Shown in pieces: positions 53,063 through 61,492 of a DNA stretch of 64,000 nucleotides. Under the pieces are notes generated by a model that searched no databases, had not been told where the DNA came from, and worked only from the letters and a program-made list of their open reading frames with translations. A program made the position numbers and the translations under genes. Every line of letters starts with the position of its first letter. Within the stretch, counting starts at the first letter, position 1. Source of the stretch: Pedobacter cryoconitis (lineage in GTDB: Bacteria; Bacteroidota; Bacteroidia; Sphingobacteriales; Sphingobacteriaceae); NCBI GenBank assembly GCA_019352875.1, contig JAAAFW010000015.1, forward strand, positions 1,592,878 to 1,656,877, read 5' to 3'.

Positions 53063-54312
53063 TAGCGTAGTTTTAAAGTGATGATAGTAATAATAGCCAG
53101 CAGAATACTGATAATCCAGAACCGCGTTACAATCTTCGCCTCATGATATCCTTTCTTCTGATAATGATGATGGAGTGGTGACATCAGAAAAACTCTTCTG
53201 CCCTCTCCAAATCGCTTCTTTGTATACTTAAAATAAGAAACCTGAATCATGACCGACATAATTTCAATCAGAAAAACACCGCAAAGAATAGGAATCAATA
53301 ATTCCTTTCTGATCATAATGGCTAATGCGGCGATAATACCTCCGATAGCAAGACTTCCGGTATCCCCCATAAAGACCTGGGCAGGGTACGAATTGTACCA
53401 GAGAAAACCAACACAGGCACCAACAAATGCACCCGCAAAAATCATTAGCTCGCCGGAATTCGGGATATAGATAATATTAAGATAATCAGCAATTACCGTA
53501 TTACCTGACACATATGCAAGCAATCCCAGCGTTATTCCGATAATGGCAGAGGTACCCGTTGCAAGCCCGTCTATTCCATCTGTAATATTAGCCCCGTTTG
53601 AAACGGCAGTAATAGTAAAAACTACAAAAAATATAAATACGAAAACAGCATACTTTTCATAACCCGGCCCAATAAACTTAAGCACCTTGGCATAATCAAG
53701 TTCGTTATTCTTATAAAAGGGGATATTAGTGATAGTTGATTTCACATCCTGTGTATAGTAAAACTTCTCCCCCTTCTGGCGCAAAACCATAGGCGTTGCG
53801 TTGTTCTTTGTTGCACCTGACTCATCAACAGTCTGTCTTACAACAATATTTGGGTTAAAGTACATTGTCCAGCCAATAATAAGAGCTAAACCAACCTGCC
53901 CGACAATCTTAAATCTTCCGGCCAGTCCTTCCTTATTTTTCTTAAATACTTTAATATAATCATCCACAAACCCAACGGCTCCCATCCAAACCGTAGTTAC
54001 AATCATGAGCAATACATATACATTTGTCAGATTAGCCAATAATAATGTCGGAATCAGAATTCCCAGTAAAATCATGATACCCCCCATCGTTGGTGTACCT
54101 TGTTTTTGCATTTGTCCTTCCAGACCCAAATTCCTTACAGTTTCTCCTACTTGCTTTTTATGCAGATAATTAATAATTCTTCTGCCGTAGACGGTAGTAA
54201 TGATCAAAGAGATGATGATCGCCAGGGAAGTTCTGAACGTGATATACTGAAATAACCTTAGACCCGGAAATTCGTAATGTGCACTTAAATATTCAAAAAG
54301 GTGATACAACAT
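53062..54312 (-). CDS. mraY: Phospho-N-acetylmuramoyl-pentapeptide transferase (lipid I synthesis)
   Basis: The 416-aa membrane enzyme (about ten helices) transfers phospho-MurNAc-pentapeptide to undecaprenyl phosphate. GTPTMGGIMILLG, GFVDDYIKVFKKNKEGL with the catalytic Asp pair, NGANITDGIDGLATG, and MGDTGSLAIGG are all conserved; PLHHHYQKKG near the C-terminus is the histidine loop. It is about 55 residues longer than E. coli MraY (360 aa) because of an insert around residues 155-215 (containing FYYTQDVKSTITNIPFYKN), a known trait of this phylum. It overlaps murE and murD by 1 base each. Confidence 0.97.
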   Translation of the reverse strand: MLYHLFEYLSAHYEFPGLRLFQYITFRTSLAIIISLIITTVYGRRIINYLHKKQVGETVRNLGLEGQMQKQGTPTMGGIMILLGILIPTLLLANLTNVYVLLMIVTTVWMGAVGFVDDYIKVFKKNKEGLAGRFKIVGQVGLALIIGWTMYFNPNIVVRQTVDESGATKNNATPMVLRQKGEKFYYTQDVKSTITNIPFYKNNELDYAKVLKFIGPGYEKYAVFVFIFFVVFTITAVSNGANITDGIDGLATGTSAIIGITLGLLAYVSGNTVIADYLNIIYIPNSGELMIFAGAFVGACVGFLWYNSYPAQVFMGDTGSLAIGGIIAALAIMIRKELLIPILCGVFLIEIMSVMIQVSYFKYTKKRFGEGRRVFLMSPLHHHYQKKGYHEAKIVTRFWIISILLAIITIITLKLR

Positions 54313-55769
54313 TAGCCTATCAGATTTAATTGTTCCCTTAACACTTCTTTATCATCAAAATGATGCTTTACACCATTCACATCCTGATATTTTTCGTGTC
54401 CCTTACCTGCAATCAGGATAATATCTCCCGGATTGGCAAGATGACATGCGGTCTTAATAGCCTCTCTTCGATCCGCTATAATTAATGTTTTACGCAGATT
54501 TGACGGAGATACTCCAGCCTCCATATCTTTTAAAATAGCAAGCGGATCCTCTGTTCTTGGGTTGTCCGAGGTCAAAATGACCTTATCGCTCCAGTCACAA
54601 GCAACCTGTGCCATGATTGGTCTTTTTCCTTTATCACGATCCCCTCCACATCCGATTACGGTAATTACCTGTTCGTTTCCTTTACGGATATCATGAATAG
54701 TTGTTAATACATTCTGAACAGCATCAGGCGTATGCGCATAATCTACTATACCAGTGATATTTGCCTGATTAGGCACATCTTCGAAACGGCCTTCTGCACC
54801 ATTTAGGTTGCTCAGCAGAGTTAACACTTCAAGTTTATCCTGTCCAAGTAGCAGAGCTGTTCCGTATACGGCCAGTAAATTGTAAGCATTAAAGGAACCA
54901 ACCAATTTAAAAAATACATCTGTGTGGTCAACTTCCAGATGCAGGCCGCTAAATCTGTTCTCTACTATTCGTGCGTTGAAATCTGCTATTTGTTTTAAAG
55001 CATAGGTTTTCTTCTGCGCCTTTGTGTTTTGCAGCATAACCTGACCGTTCTTGTCGTCAGCATTGGTTAATGCGAATGCGTCTTTAGGCAGCTTATCGAA
55101 AAACTCCTTCTTTGCTTTGATATAATTATCGAATGTGTGGTGGAAATCCAGGTGATCATGTGTAATATTCGAAAATACACCTCCTTTAAATTCCAATCCT
55201 GCTATTCTATGCTGCACAACAGCATGTGAACTCACCTCCATAAAACAATAGTTGCAGCCTGCATCAACCATACTACGCAATAACTCGTTCAAGACTAATG
55301 GATCTGGAGTAGTATGTGTCGATGGAATGATCTGTTCATCAATCTGATTCTGAACTGTCGAAATCAGTCCGGTGTGATAACCCAATGCTCGAAATAAGTT
55401 AAATAATATCGTGGCAATAGTCGTTTTACCATTAGTACCGGTTATTCCAACTAATTTTAATTCCGAGGAAGGATTTCCATAATAATTGGCTGCCATCTGG
55501 CCTAAAACCTCAGCAGTATTTTCAACTTGTATATAAGTAACCTCCTGTTGCAGATTGGCTGGCATTCTTTCACAGACAATTACTGCTGCTCCAGCCGCTA
55601 AAACCTGGTCAATATAAAGGTGACCATCCGTATGTGTTCCGGAAACAGCGAAAAAGACGTCTCCCTTCCCAACCTTTCTGGAGTCAAAATTTAGCGCAGA
55701 AACTTCCCTGCTGGTATTACCAGCGAGGTTCTGAATACTTACACCATATAATATATCCTGCAAATGCAT
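54312..55769 (-). CDS. murE: UDP-MurNAc-L-Ala-D-Glu--meso-DAP ligase
   Basis: The 485-aa Mur ligase adds the third residue of the stem peptide. ATP loop ITGTNGKTTIATILFNLF and SSHAVVQHRIAGLEFKGGVFSNITHDHLDFH are MurE signatures. The C-terminal TSDNPRTEDPLAILKDM contains DNPR, the motif associated with meso-diaminopimelate rather than lysine specificity; this agrees with dapA in the window. The 3' end overlaps mraY by 1 base and the 5' end abuts ftsI. Confidence 0.96.
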   Translation of the reverse strand: MHLQDILYGVSIQNLAGNTSREVSALNFDSRKVGKGDVFFAVSGTHTDGHLYIDQVLAAGAAVIVCERMPANLQQEVTYIQVENTAEVLGQMAANYYGNPSSELKLVGITGTNGKTTIATILFNLFRALGYHTGLISTVQNQIDEQIIPSTHTTPDPLVLNELLRSMVDAGCNYCFMEVSSHAVVQHRIAGLEFKGGVFSNITHDHLDFHHTFDNYIKAKKEFFDKLPKDAFALTNADDKNGQVMLQNTKAQKKTYALKQIADFNARIVENRFSGLHLEVDHTDVFFKLVGSFNAYNLLAVYGTALLLGQDKLEVLTLLSNLNGAEGRFEDVPNQANITGIVDYAHTPDAVQNVLTTIHDIRKGNEQVITVIGCGGDRDKGKRPIMAQVACDWSDKVILTSDNPRTEDPLAILKDMEAGVSPSNLRKTLIIADRREAIKTACHLANPGDIILIAGKGHEKYQDVNGVKHHFDDKEVLREQLNLIG

Positions 55770-57869
55770 CTATTTCAATTCTAATTCTACCATCAATCCA
55801 TTACCGATTTTCATTCCGGAAGGAATTGACTGACTATAAACTTTACCACTTCCCTTTACCTGTGTTTTTAATCCGGCATTACCCAGCAGGTATAAGGCAT
55901 CTTTTAATCCCATACCTTTTACGTTCGGCATCATACCTTTAACCGAACTATATTCTTCGTAAACAATCCCATTACTAGTGTCTACTGTATTAAAATAAGC
56001 AGACTTGGCAGCATATAATGTTTTTATACCTAATGCATTATATACGCTCTTCACTGCTTTACTTTGTCCTGCCTTAGCCTCAGGGCTTTTTGTATTTCCC
56101 ACAAGACGGTCGGTTACGTTATTATACATCTGTATATCACTTGCATAAATACGATCCGCAATCTCTTTAAAAACCGGGCCGGCAACAGTTGCTCCATAAT
56201 ACCCATTTTTAGGTCCATTGATGGAGACCATGATTGCATATTTTGGTTTGTCTGCAGGAAAATAACCGCAGAATGAAGCCTGGTAGCTTCTCTTTGCTTT
56301 GTACCCTTTATTACCGTCCGCGACCTGCGCAGTTCCCGTTTTACCTGCTACCCGGTAAAAAGGAGATCCCATTAGCCTTCCCGTTCCTTGTGTAACTACC
56401 GACTCAAGCATCTCCTGCAATTTTTTCACCGTCTTAGGGGAAGCAACCTGCTCGCTGATTACCCGGGCATGAAACTGTTCAATTGGATTACCCAGTCTTC
56501 TAATCTCTTTTACAAAGATCGGTGCGATATATTTCCCATCATTGGCTATAGCATTATAAAACGCAAGAATCTGTAGCGGGGTAATCTGCATTTCATAACC
56601 ATAAGCCATTTGAGCTAAGGAAAGACCACTCCAGGATTTAAACGACGGATTCTTAATTACCGGTTTGGTTTCACCAGGAATCTGTAGACCGAGACGCTCA
56701 TTCATATGAATTTTATACAAATGGTCGGTAAATTGCCTTGGATTATCTTTATAGTTTGTATAAACCAGTTTAGCAACAGCCGTATTGGCCGATTGCTCAA
56801 ATGCCTTTTTTACAGTTACTGTTCCTATCCCACCATGCGAATCCTTGATTGTATGCCTAAATACTTTATATTCTCCGTTTCCGGTTTCTACCATTGAATT
56901 CGTATCGACCTTATTATCTTCAAGCAGCGCCATATAAGAAGCGAGTTTAAAAGTAGAACCCGGATCCTGACTACCGCCTATAGCGTAATTAAACTTTTCC
57001 TTATAAACTCCTTCACTCTCTCTTGTATAATTCGCTACCGCTCTTACTTCTCCGGTCTGAACTTCCATCAGAATCACAGTACCATGATCGGCATTACTTG
57101 CAATCAGCTGCTTTTCCAATGCACTTTGCGCTAAGTCCTGCATATTAATATCTATCGTTGATATAATATCAGCCCCCTCTTTCGGTGCAATTTCAGCCTC
57201 GTCATTTACAGGCATCCAAACTCCGCCGGCAATTCTTTGTACCAGCCGTTTCCCGCTTTCTCCGTTAATATATGAGCCGTAAGCACCTTCAAGACCAACA
57301 CCATTGTCTACATTGACATTTTTATATCCGATAGTCCTTGCTGCCAAAGATTTAAATGGCAAAATCCTTTTATTCTGCTGAATAGCGATCAAACCACCGC
57401 TGTATTTCCCAATATTATATAATGGGAAAGACCTGATCGTCTTCAAGTCCTGATAATTTATTTTACGTTTCAACAGCATATATCTCGCACTATCTGCCCG
57501 GGCAGTTCTGAGCTGCCGCGAATACTCTTTGGCTGTCCTATCACCAAAGAATTCAGATAACTTCATAGCAAGACTATCTACTTTACTGTAGAACACCTTA
57601 TTTTCCACAATTCCACCAGCATACAAATCCATACGTAACTCGTACTCGGGAACCGAGGTTGCCAGCAGACTTCCGTCATTAGAGTAAATATTTCCACGTG
57701 CTGCCTCTACATTGATATACTTTGTAGAGAGGCTATCGGCCATGGCACGCCATTTATTCCCCTCTACAAATTGTACATCGCATAATCTGACTAATACCGC
57801 CACGGCAAGCAGTACAATCAGTCCGAAGGCCAGATAAACACGTAATAATATATTAGCTCTAATGTTCAT
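55770..57869 (-). CDS. ftsI: Division-specific penicillin-binding protein (FtsI/PBP3-type) with PASTA domain
   Basis: The transpeptidase has one N-terminal membrane helix, a dimerisation domain (about 45-210) and the penicillin-binding domain: the catalytic serine motif S-T-F-K in DPGSTFKLASYM, SAN in EQSANTAVAKL and KTG in VAGKTGTAQ. A single PASTA-like domain (PNVKGMGLKDALYLLGNAGL) ends the protein, which E. coli FtsI lacks. I favour ATG 57869 (699 aa, MNIRANILLRVYLAFG) over 57902, because the longer start would overlap ftsL by 44 rather than 11 bases. murE follows directly. Confidence 0.95.
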   Translation of the reverse strand: MNIRANILLRVYLAFGLIVLLAVAVLVRLCDVQFVEGNKWRAMADSLSTKYINVEAARGNIYSNDGSLLATSVPEYELRMDLYAGGIVENKVFYSKVDSLAMKLSEFFGDRTAKEYSRQLRTARADSARYMLLKRKINYQDLKTIRSFPLYNIGKYSGGLIAIQQNKRILPFKSLAARTIGYKNVNVDNGVGLEGAYGSYINGESGKRLVQRIAGGVWMPVNDEAEIAPKEGADIISTIDINMQDLAQSALEKQLIASNADHGTVILMEVQTGEVRAVANYTRESEGVYKEKFNYAIGGSQDPGSTFKLASYMALLEDNKVDTNSMVETGNGEYKVFRHTIKDSHGGIGTVTVKKAFEQSANTAVAKLVYTNYKDNPRQFTDHLYKIHMNERLGLQIPGETKPVIKNPSFKSWSGLSLAQMAYGYEMQITPLQILAFYNAIANDGKYIAPIFVKEIRRLGNPIEQFHARVISEQVASPKTVKKLQEMLESVVTQGTGRLMGSPFYRVAGKTGTAQVADGNKGYKAKRSYQASFCGYFPADKPKYAIMVSINGPKNGYYGATVAGPVFKEIADRIYASDIQMYNNVTDRLVGNTKSPEAKAGQSKAVKSVYNALGIKTLYAAKSAYFNTVDTSNGIVYEEYSSVKGMMPNVKGMGLKDALYLLGNAGLKTQVKGSGKVYSQSIPSGMKIGNGLMVELELK

Positions 57870-58281
57870 TACTACTGATAATAATTTTTTTAGGAGGTTC
57901 AACCAGCTCCTTTATTCCAAGTGTATCAACTTTTTTTGCTACTTCCGTAAGTTTGCTTTTGAACATCAGGTCTGCTTTCAGCGACTTATATTCCCAGCTT
58001 AACTCTTTAACCTCTTTATTTAACTTATCAATGTCCCTAATATTTTTAACCGCCATGTGACTGTTTGCGATATACAACATAGTCAGCAGTGACAAAAAAA
58101 TCAAGAACGGAAGTAAAGCAGTAGCCGACTCTTTAGTCACTACTCCATCCAGAAAAAGCTTTTTAAAGAAAACTCCCGCTGCTTCCGGTTCTTTTTCCTT
58201 TTTAGGTTTCTTGATCCGGATTACAGGCTCCTGCAGCTCCTCATCTTCTTCTTCTAAGTCTTCTCTGAACTGGTTGCTCAT
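57859..58281 (-). CDS. ftsL: FtsL-like cell division protein
   Basis: The 140-aa bitopic protein has an acidic-basic cytoplasmic N-terminus (EDLEEEDEELQEPVIRIKKPKKEKE), one membrane helix (about 52-73, ATALLPFLIFLSLLTMLYIA) and a periplasmic coiled coil with heptad Leu/Val (IRDIDKLNKEVKELSWEYKSLKADL). This layout and the place between rsmH and ftsI identify FtsL, a scaffold that activates FtsWI. Sequence conservation in FtsL is always low. It overlaps rsmH by 4 bases and ftsI by 11. Confidence 0.88.
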   Translation of the reverse strand: MSNQFREDLEEEDEELQEPVIRIKKPKKEKEPEAAGVFFKKLFLDGVVTKESATALLPFLIFLSLLTMLYIANSHMAVKNIRDIDKLNKEVKELSWEYKSLKADLMFKSKLTEVAKKVDTLGIKELVEPPKKIIISSNEH

Positions 58282-59183
58282 AACTTCTCTCCAATTCTTA
58301 ATTTAGCACTTCTGGAACGGCTGTTTCTAATCAGCTCCTCCCCCTCAGCTATAACAGCTTTACGGGTGATTGCTTTAAATGGTTTCTCTTCGTTTCCAAA
58401 GAAATCCTTATCTGCTTCACCTCTAAATTTTCCTTTATTAATATAATTTTTCACAGGTCGGTCCTCCAGACTATGGTAAGACATAACGACTAATCTTCCT
58501 CCTGTCTTCAGCACCTCAGCACTCTGTGTCAAAAAGTTTTCCAGCACTTCTATTTCTGCATTAACCTCTATTCTGAGCGCCTGAAATACCTGAGCCATAT
58601 ATTTATTTTCTTTTCCTTTTGGGATATGCGCTGCTGCTGCTGTTTTGAAATCAGCAAGCGTTAACAATGGCTGGCCTGCGCGGAAGGTCACGACCGCTCT
58701 GGCTAATGATTTAGCATTTTTCACCTCTCCGTAAATACCGAAAATTTTATGGAGCTGATCTTCTGTGTAAGTATTCAGAACGTCAGCTGCTGTTAGTTTA
58801 CGCTGCTTGTCCATACGCATATCGAGCGTAGATTCAAAACGCGTAGAAAAACCTCTATCCGGCTCATTGAACTGATGAGAAGAAACACCGAGATCGGCAA
58901 GAATACCATCAACCTGACGGTACCCCAATAAACGAAGGTTATTTTTTAGAAATGCAAAATTCTGATCAACGAATAGAAATCTCGGATCATTAATTTTATT
59001 ACGCTGAGCATCAGGATCCTGATCAAATGCAATGAGCACACCATCTTTACCAAGCTTGCTTAGAATTTCCCGGGAATGTCCTCCACCGCCAAAAGTAACA
59101 TCCACATATACGCCATCAGGTTTGATATTCAAACCGTCTATACATTCTTGTAAAAGAACCGGCACGTGATAATTATTTTCCAT
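58278..59183 (-). CDS. rsmH: 16S rRNA m4C1402 methyltransferase RsmH (MraW)
   Basis: The 301-aa SAM-dependent methyltransferase modifies C1402 in the 16S rRNA decoding site. HVPVLLQECIDGLNIKPDGVYVDVTFGGGGHSREIL is the N-terminal signature with the SAM loop GGGGHS, followed by DLGVSSHQFNEPDRGFS and MDMRMD-type block (STLDMRMDKQ). VMSYHSLEDRPVKNYI near residue 240 is also diagnostic. Full length. The 5' end overlaps mraZ by 11 bases and the 3' end overlaps ftsL by 4 (ATGA). Confidence 0.97.
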   Translation of the reverse strand: MENNYHVPVLLQECIDGLNIKPDGVYVDVTFGGGGHSREILSKLGKDGVLIAFDQDPDAQRNKINDPRFLFVDQNFAFLKNNLRLLGYRQVDGILADLGVSSHQFNEPDRGFSTRFESTLDMRMDKQRKLTAADVLNTYTEDQLHKIFGIYGEVKNAKSLARAVVTFRAGQPLLTLADFKTAAAAHIPKGKENKYMAQVFQALRIEVNAEIEVLENFLTQSAEVLKTGGRLVVMSYHSLEDRPVKNYINKGKFRGEADKDFFGNEEKPFKAITRKAVIAEGEELIRNSRSRSAKLRIGEKL

Positions 59184-59640
59184 CTTCCCCCCTATTTTTA
59201 TTACCCATCACTTCTTCAGCCAGATTGGCAAAATCTTCTGGCTCATAATCAAGCAGATTATCATAAGCAGCTTTAGACCATAATTCAATTTTATCAAACT
59301 GACAAGCCAAAACTACTTCAGATTCAATACCAGCAAACTCCATCAGAGATTTAGGAAGATTCACTCTTCCGGAAGCATCCAGCGTCAGTTCAGTTGCACC
59401 ACGAGTAAAAAAACGGATAAATTCACGGTTCTTTTTCTCATATTGATTTAACTTACTCAACTCTTCAACAATTCCTTCCCAGACTTTTTTAGGGTAAATG
59501 ACCAGATGCTTCTCAAAACCTCTGTTCACTACAAGCCCCTCTTGCTCAACGTTTGGCAATTGCTTTTTCAGATTTGAAGGGACCATAAGGCGTCCTTTTG
59601 CATCTAGTTTACAATCAAATTCTCCTAGTAGCTGAACCAT
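59173..59640 (-). CDS. mraZ: Transcriptional regulator MraZ
   Basis: The 155-aa protein has two AbrB-like SpoVT repeats, each with the DxxGR motif: KLDAKGRLMVPSNLKKQLP near residue 11 and TLDASGRVNLPKSLMEFAG near residue 85. MraZ represses its own dcw operon in bacteria where tested, by binding short repeats upstream. I choose ATG 59640; a longer GTG start at 59709 would place codons inside the three direct repeats that look like MraZ boxes. It is the first gene of the cluster and overlaps rsmH by 11 bases. Confidence 0.95.
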   Translation of the reverse strand: MVQLLGEFDCKLDAKGRLMVPSNLKKQLPNVEQEGLVVNRGFEKHLVIYPKKVWEGIVEELSKLNQYEKKNREFIRFFTRGATELTLDASGRVNLPKSLMEFAGIESEVVLACQFDKIELWSKAAYDNLLDYEPEDFANLAEEVMGNKNRGEDGK

Positions 59641-59683
59641 TCTGATATCTGCACTTTTTATGTAGTGTAAAAATAGACACTTA

Positions 59684-59709
59684 TACCACTTTTTACCACA
59701 ATCTACCAC
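59684..59709 (-). promoter_or_regulatory. Three MraZ-type operator boxes upstream of mraZ
   Basis: Read leftward, GTGGTA occurs at 59704-59709, 59694-59699 and 59684-59689, exactly 10 bp apart. MraZ boxes in Gammaproteobacteria are TGGGn units separated by 5 nt, also a 10-bp period. The cluster lies 44-69 bases before the mraZ ATG and directly upstream of a possible -7 element (TATTTTTA). Confidence 0.7.
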
Positions 59710-59758
59710 AAAAAAGTTTTCAACATCGAAGAAGCTGTGTTTTAAGCCCTTTGAGATG

Positions 59759-59788
59759 CAAAAAGCCGCTTAGATAAGCGGCTTTTTG
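59759..59788 (-). terminator. Terminator after pgk
   Basis: AAAAAGCCGCTTA (59760-59772) pairs perfectly with TAAGCGGCTTTTT (59775-59787), a 13-bp stem. It separates the pgk unit from the dcw cluster, which is transcribed in the same direction. Confidence 0.88.
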
Positions 59789-59822
59789 GTGGGAGAATCT
59801 CCCAAAAAGAAGGAAAAATATT

Positions 59823-61016
59823 CTAGCTATTGATCGCTTTCACCCCAGGGAGTTCTTTGCCTTCCATATATTCAAGCAATGCCCCACCACCGGTAGAAAC
59901 ATAGCTAACTTCATCTTCCATATTAAATTTTGCAATGGCAGCAGCGGAATCTCCACCCCCAATTAGAGAAAATGCACCATTTTCTTTGGTAGCAGCTACA
60001 ACTGCCTCAGCTACAGCACGCGTACCTATTTCAAAATTCTCCATTTCGAAAACGCCCATAGGTCCGTTCCAAAGTAAAGTTTTAGAACCTTTAATAATGC
60101 CGGCAAATAGTTCTGCTGTCGCAGGACCAATATCCAGTCCCATCCAGTCAGCCGGAATATTTCCCGCCTGAACTGCTTTTTTATCTGCATCATTAGCGAA
60201 ACGATCTGCAACAACTGTATCTACCGGTAAAACCAGATTTACACCTTTTGCTTTTGCTTTTTCTAATAATTCAAGACAAAGCTCCATACGATCTGCTTCA
60301 AGTAATGAAGTCCCGATTTCTCCTCCCTGAGCTTTAGAGAAAGTATAAGCCATACCGCCTCCGATAATCAGATTATCGACTTTATCAAGCAGACTTTCAA
60401 TTAAAAGGATTTTATCAGATACTTTTGCTCCACCCATGATCGCAGTAAAAGGACGCTCAGCATGGTGGTTAATTTTCTCAGCATTCTTTAGTTCCTCAGC
60501 CATCAGGTACCCGAAGTATTTTTCCTGAGGAAAAAACTCTGCAATAATTGATGTAGAGGCATGTGCACGGTGTGCAGTTCCAAAAGCATCATTCACATAT
60601 ACATCACCTAACCTGGCTAGCTTCTCAGCAAAAGCACGGTCACCTTTTTCTTCCTCCGGGTAAAAACGCAGATTCTCCAACAATAAAACTTGTCCCGGCT
60701 CCAGGTTCTTTGCTTGTTTAACCGCATCATCACCAATACAATCAGCTGCAAATTTCACTTCCAGATCCAGCATTCTCGATAAATCACCTAAGATATGTTT
60801 CAGAGAATACTTATTTTCCGGTCCACCTTTAGGACGCCCAAGGTGAGACATTAGTATTACAGCACCGCCGTCGTTTAAAATCTTAGTGATTGTCGGTAAT
60901 GCTGCACGCATACGCTTATCATCTGTAATATTAAAGTCTTTATCCAAAGGCACGTTAAAATCCACGCGGATCAGCGCCTTTTTATCTTTAAAATCGCATT
61001 GGTCAATTGTTCTCAT
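59823..61016 (-). CDS. pgk: Phosphoglycerate kinase
   Basis: The 397-aa glycolytic enzyme makes ATP from 1,3-bisphosphoglycerate. N-terminal RVDFNVPLD and LMSHLGRPKG, FAEKLARLGDVYVNDAFGTAHRAHAS, and C-terminal IIGGGMAYTF, LWNGPMGVFE and SLIGGGDSAAAIAKF are all standard motifs. Full length. It follows the GNAT gene by 47 bases and, with gap2 further upstream, forms a leftward unit of adjacent glycolytic steps. Confidence 0.97.
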   Translation of the reverse strand: MRTIDQCDFKDKKALIRVDFNVPLDKDFNITDDKRMRAALPTITKILNDGGAVILMSHLGRPKGGPENKYSLKHILGDLSRMLDLEVKFAADCIGDDAVKQAKNLEPGQVLLLENLRFYPEEEKGDRAFAEKLARLGDVYVNDAFGTAHRAHASTSIIAEFFPQEKYFGYLMAEELKNAEKINHHAERPFTAIMGGAKVSDKILLIESLLDKVDNLIIGGGMAYTFSKAQGGEIGTSLLEADRMELCLELLEKAKAKGVNLVLPVDTVVADRFANDADKKAVQAGNIPADWMGLDIGPATAELFAGIIKGSKTLLWNGPMGVFEMENFEIGTRAVAEAVVAATKENGAFSLIGGGDSAAAIAKFNMEDEVSYVSTGGGALLEYMEGKELPGVKAINS

Positions 61017-61063
61017 TCGTATTAATTTTTATTTATGGTTAGGTAGCCGGATAGCAAACGCTA

Positions 61064-61492
61064 TCAGAACAGCAAATACATATCATAATGCAGACCAACC
61101 CCAGGAATTTCAAACTCCTCAGAGCAGAAATTAAATCCCAGTTTACGGTAAAAACCGCTTGCGGTAGTTCGGGCATTACACCAAATATAAGCAGCCCCGG
61201 AAGATTTTAGTTCATCTAATGCAAAATTAATAAGTTGTCCTCCATAACCCTTACCGGCAAAGTCCGGGTCTGATGCCATACCCCTTAAGCGGAATCCCTT
61301 CGGTCCCATGTCTTTATAATCTTCAGGAAAAAATGTTCCGATACAAACCAACATATCTCCTTCGAAATATCCCAAATGAAAAGTACCGGCATTTTCGTCT
61401 GCAGGAAATCTACATAACTCAGGATCTATGCCCTTTCTTAATACCCTGCTTCTTAATACAAGGGTATCATGCTGTGTAATTCTCTTAATCAT
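61064..61492 (-). CDS. GNAT family N-acetyltransferase
   Basis: The 142-aa protein has the GNAT acetyl-CoA-binding motif A (RLRGMASDPDFAGKGYGGQLINFALDEL, where GKGYG is the pyrophosphate loop), motif B (FYRKLGFNFCSEEFE) and a beta strand before them (LGYFEGDMLVCIGTFFP). It lies within the gap2-GNAT-pgk row and its start overlaps gap2 by 8 bases. The substrate cannot be predicted. Confidence 0.88.
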   Translation of the reverse strand: MIKRITQHDTLVLRSRVLRKGIDPELCRFPADENAGTFHLGYFEGDMLVCIGTFFPEDYKDMGPKGFRLRGMASDPDFAGKGYGGQLINFALDELKSSGAAYIWCNARTTASGFYRKLGFNFCSEEFEIPGVGLHYDMYLLF

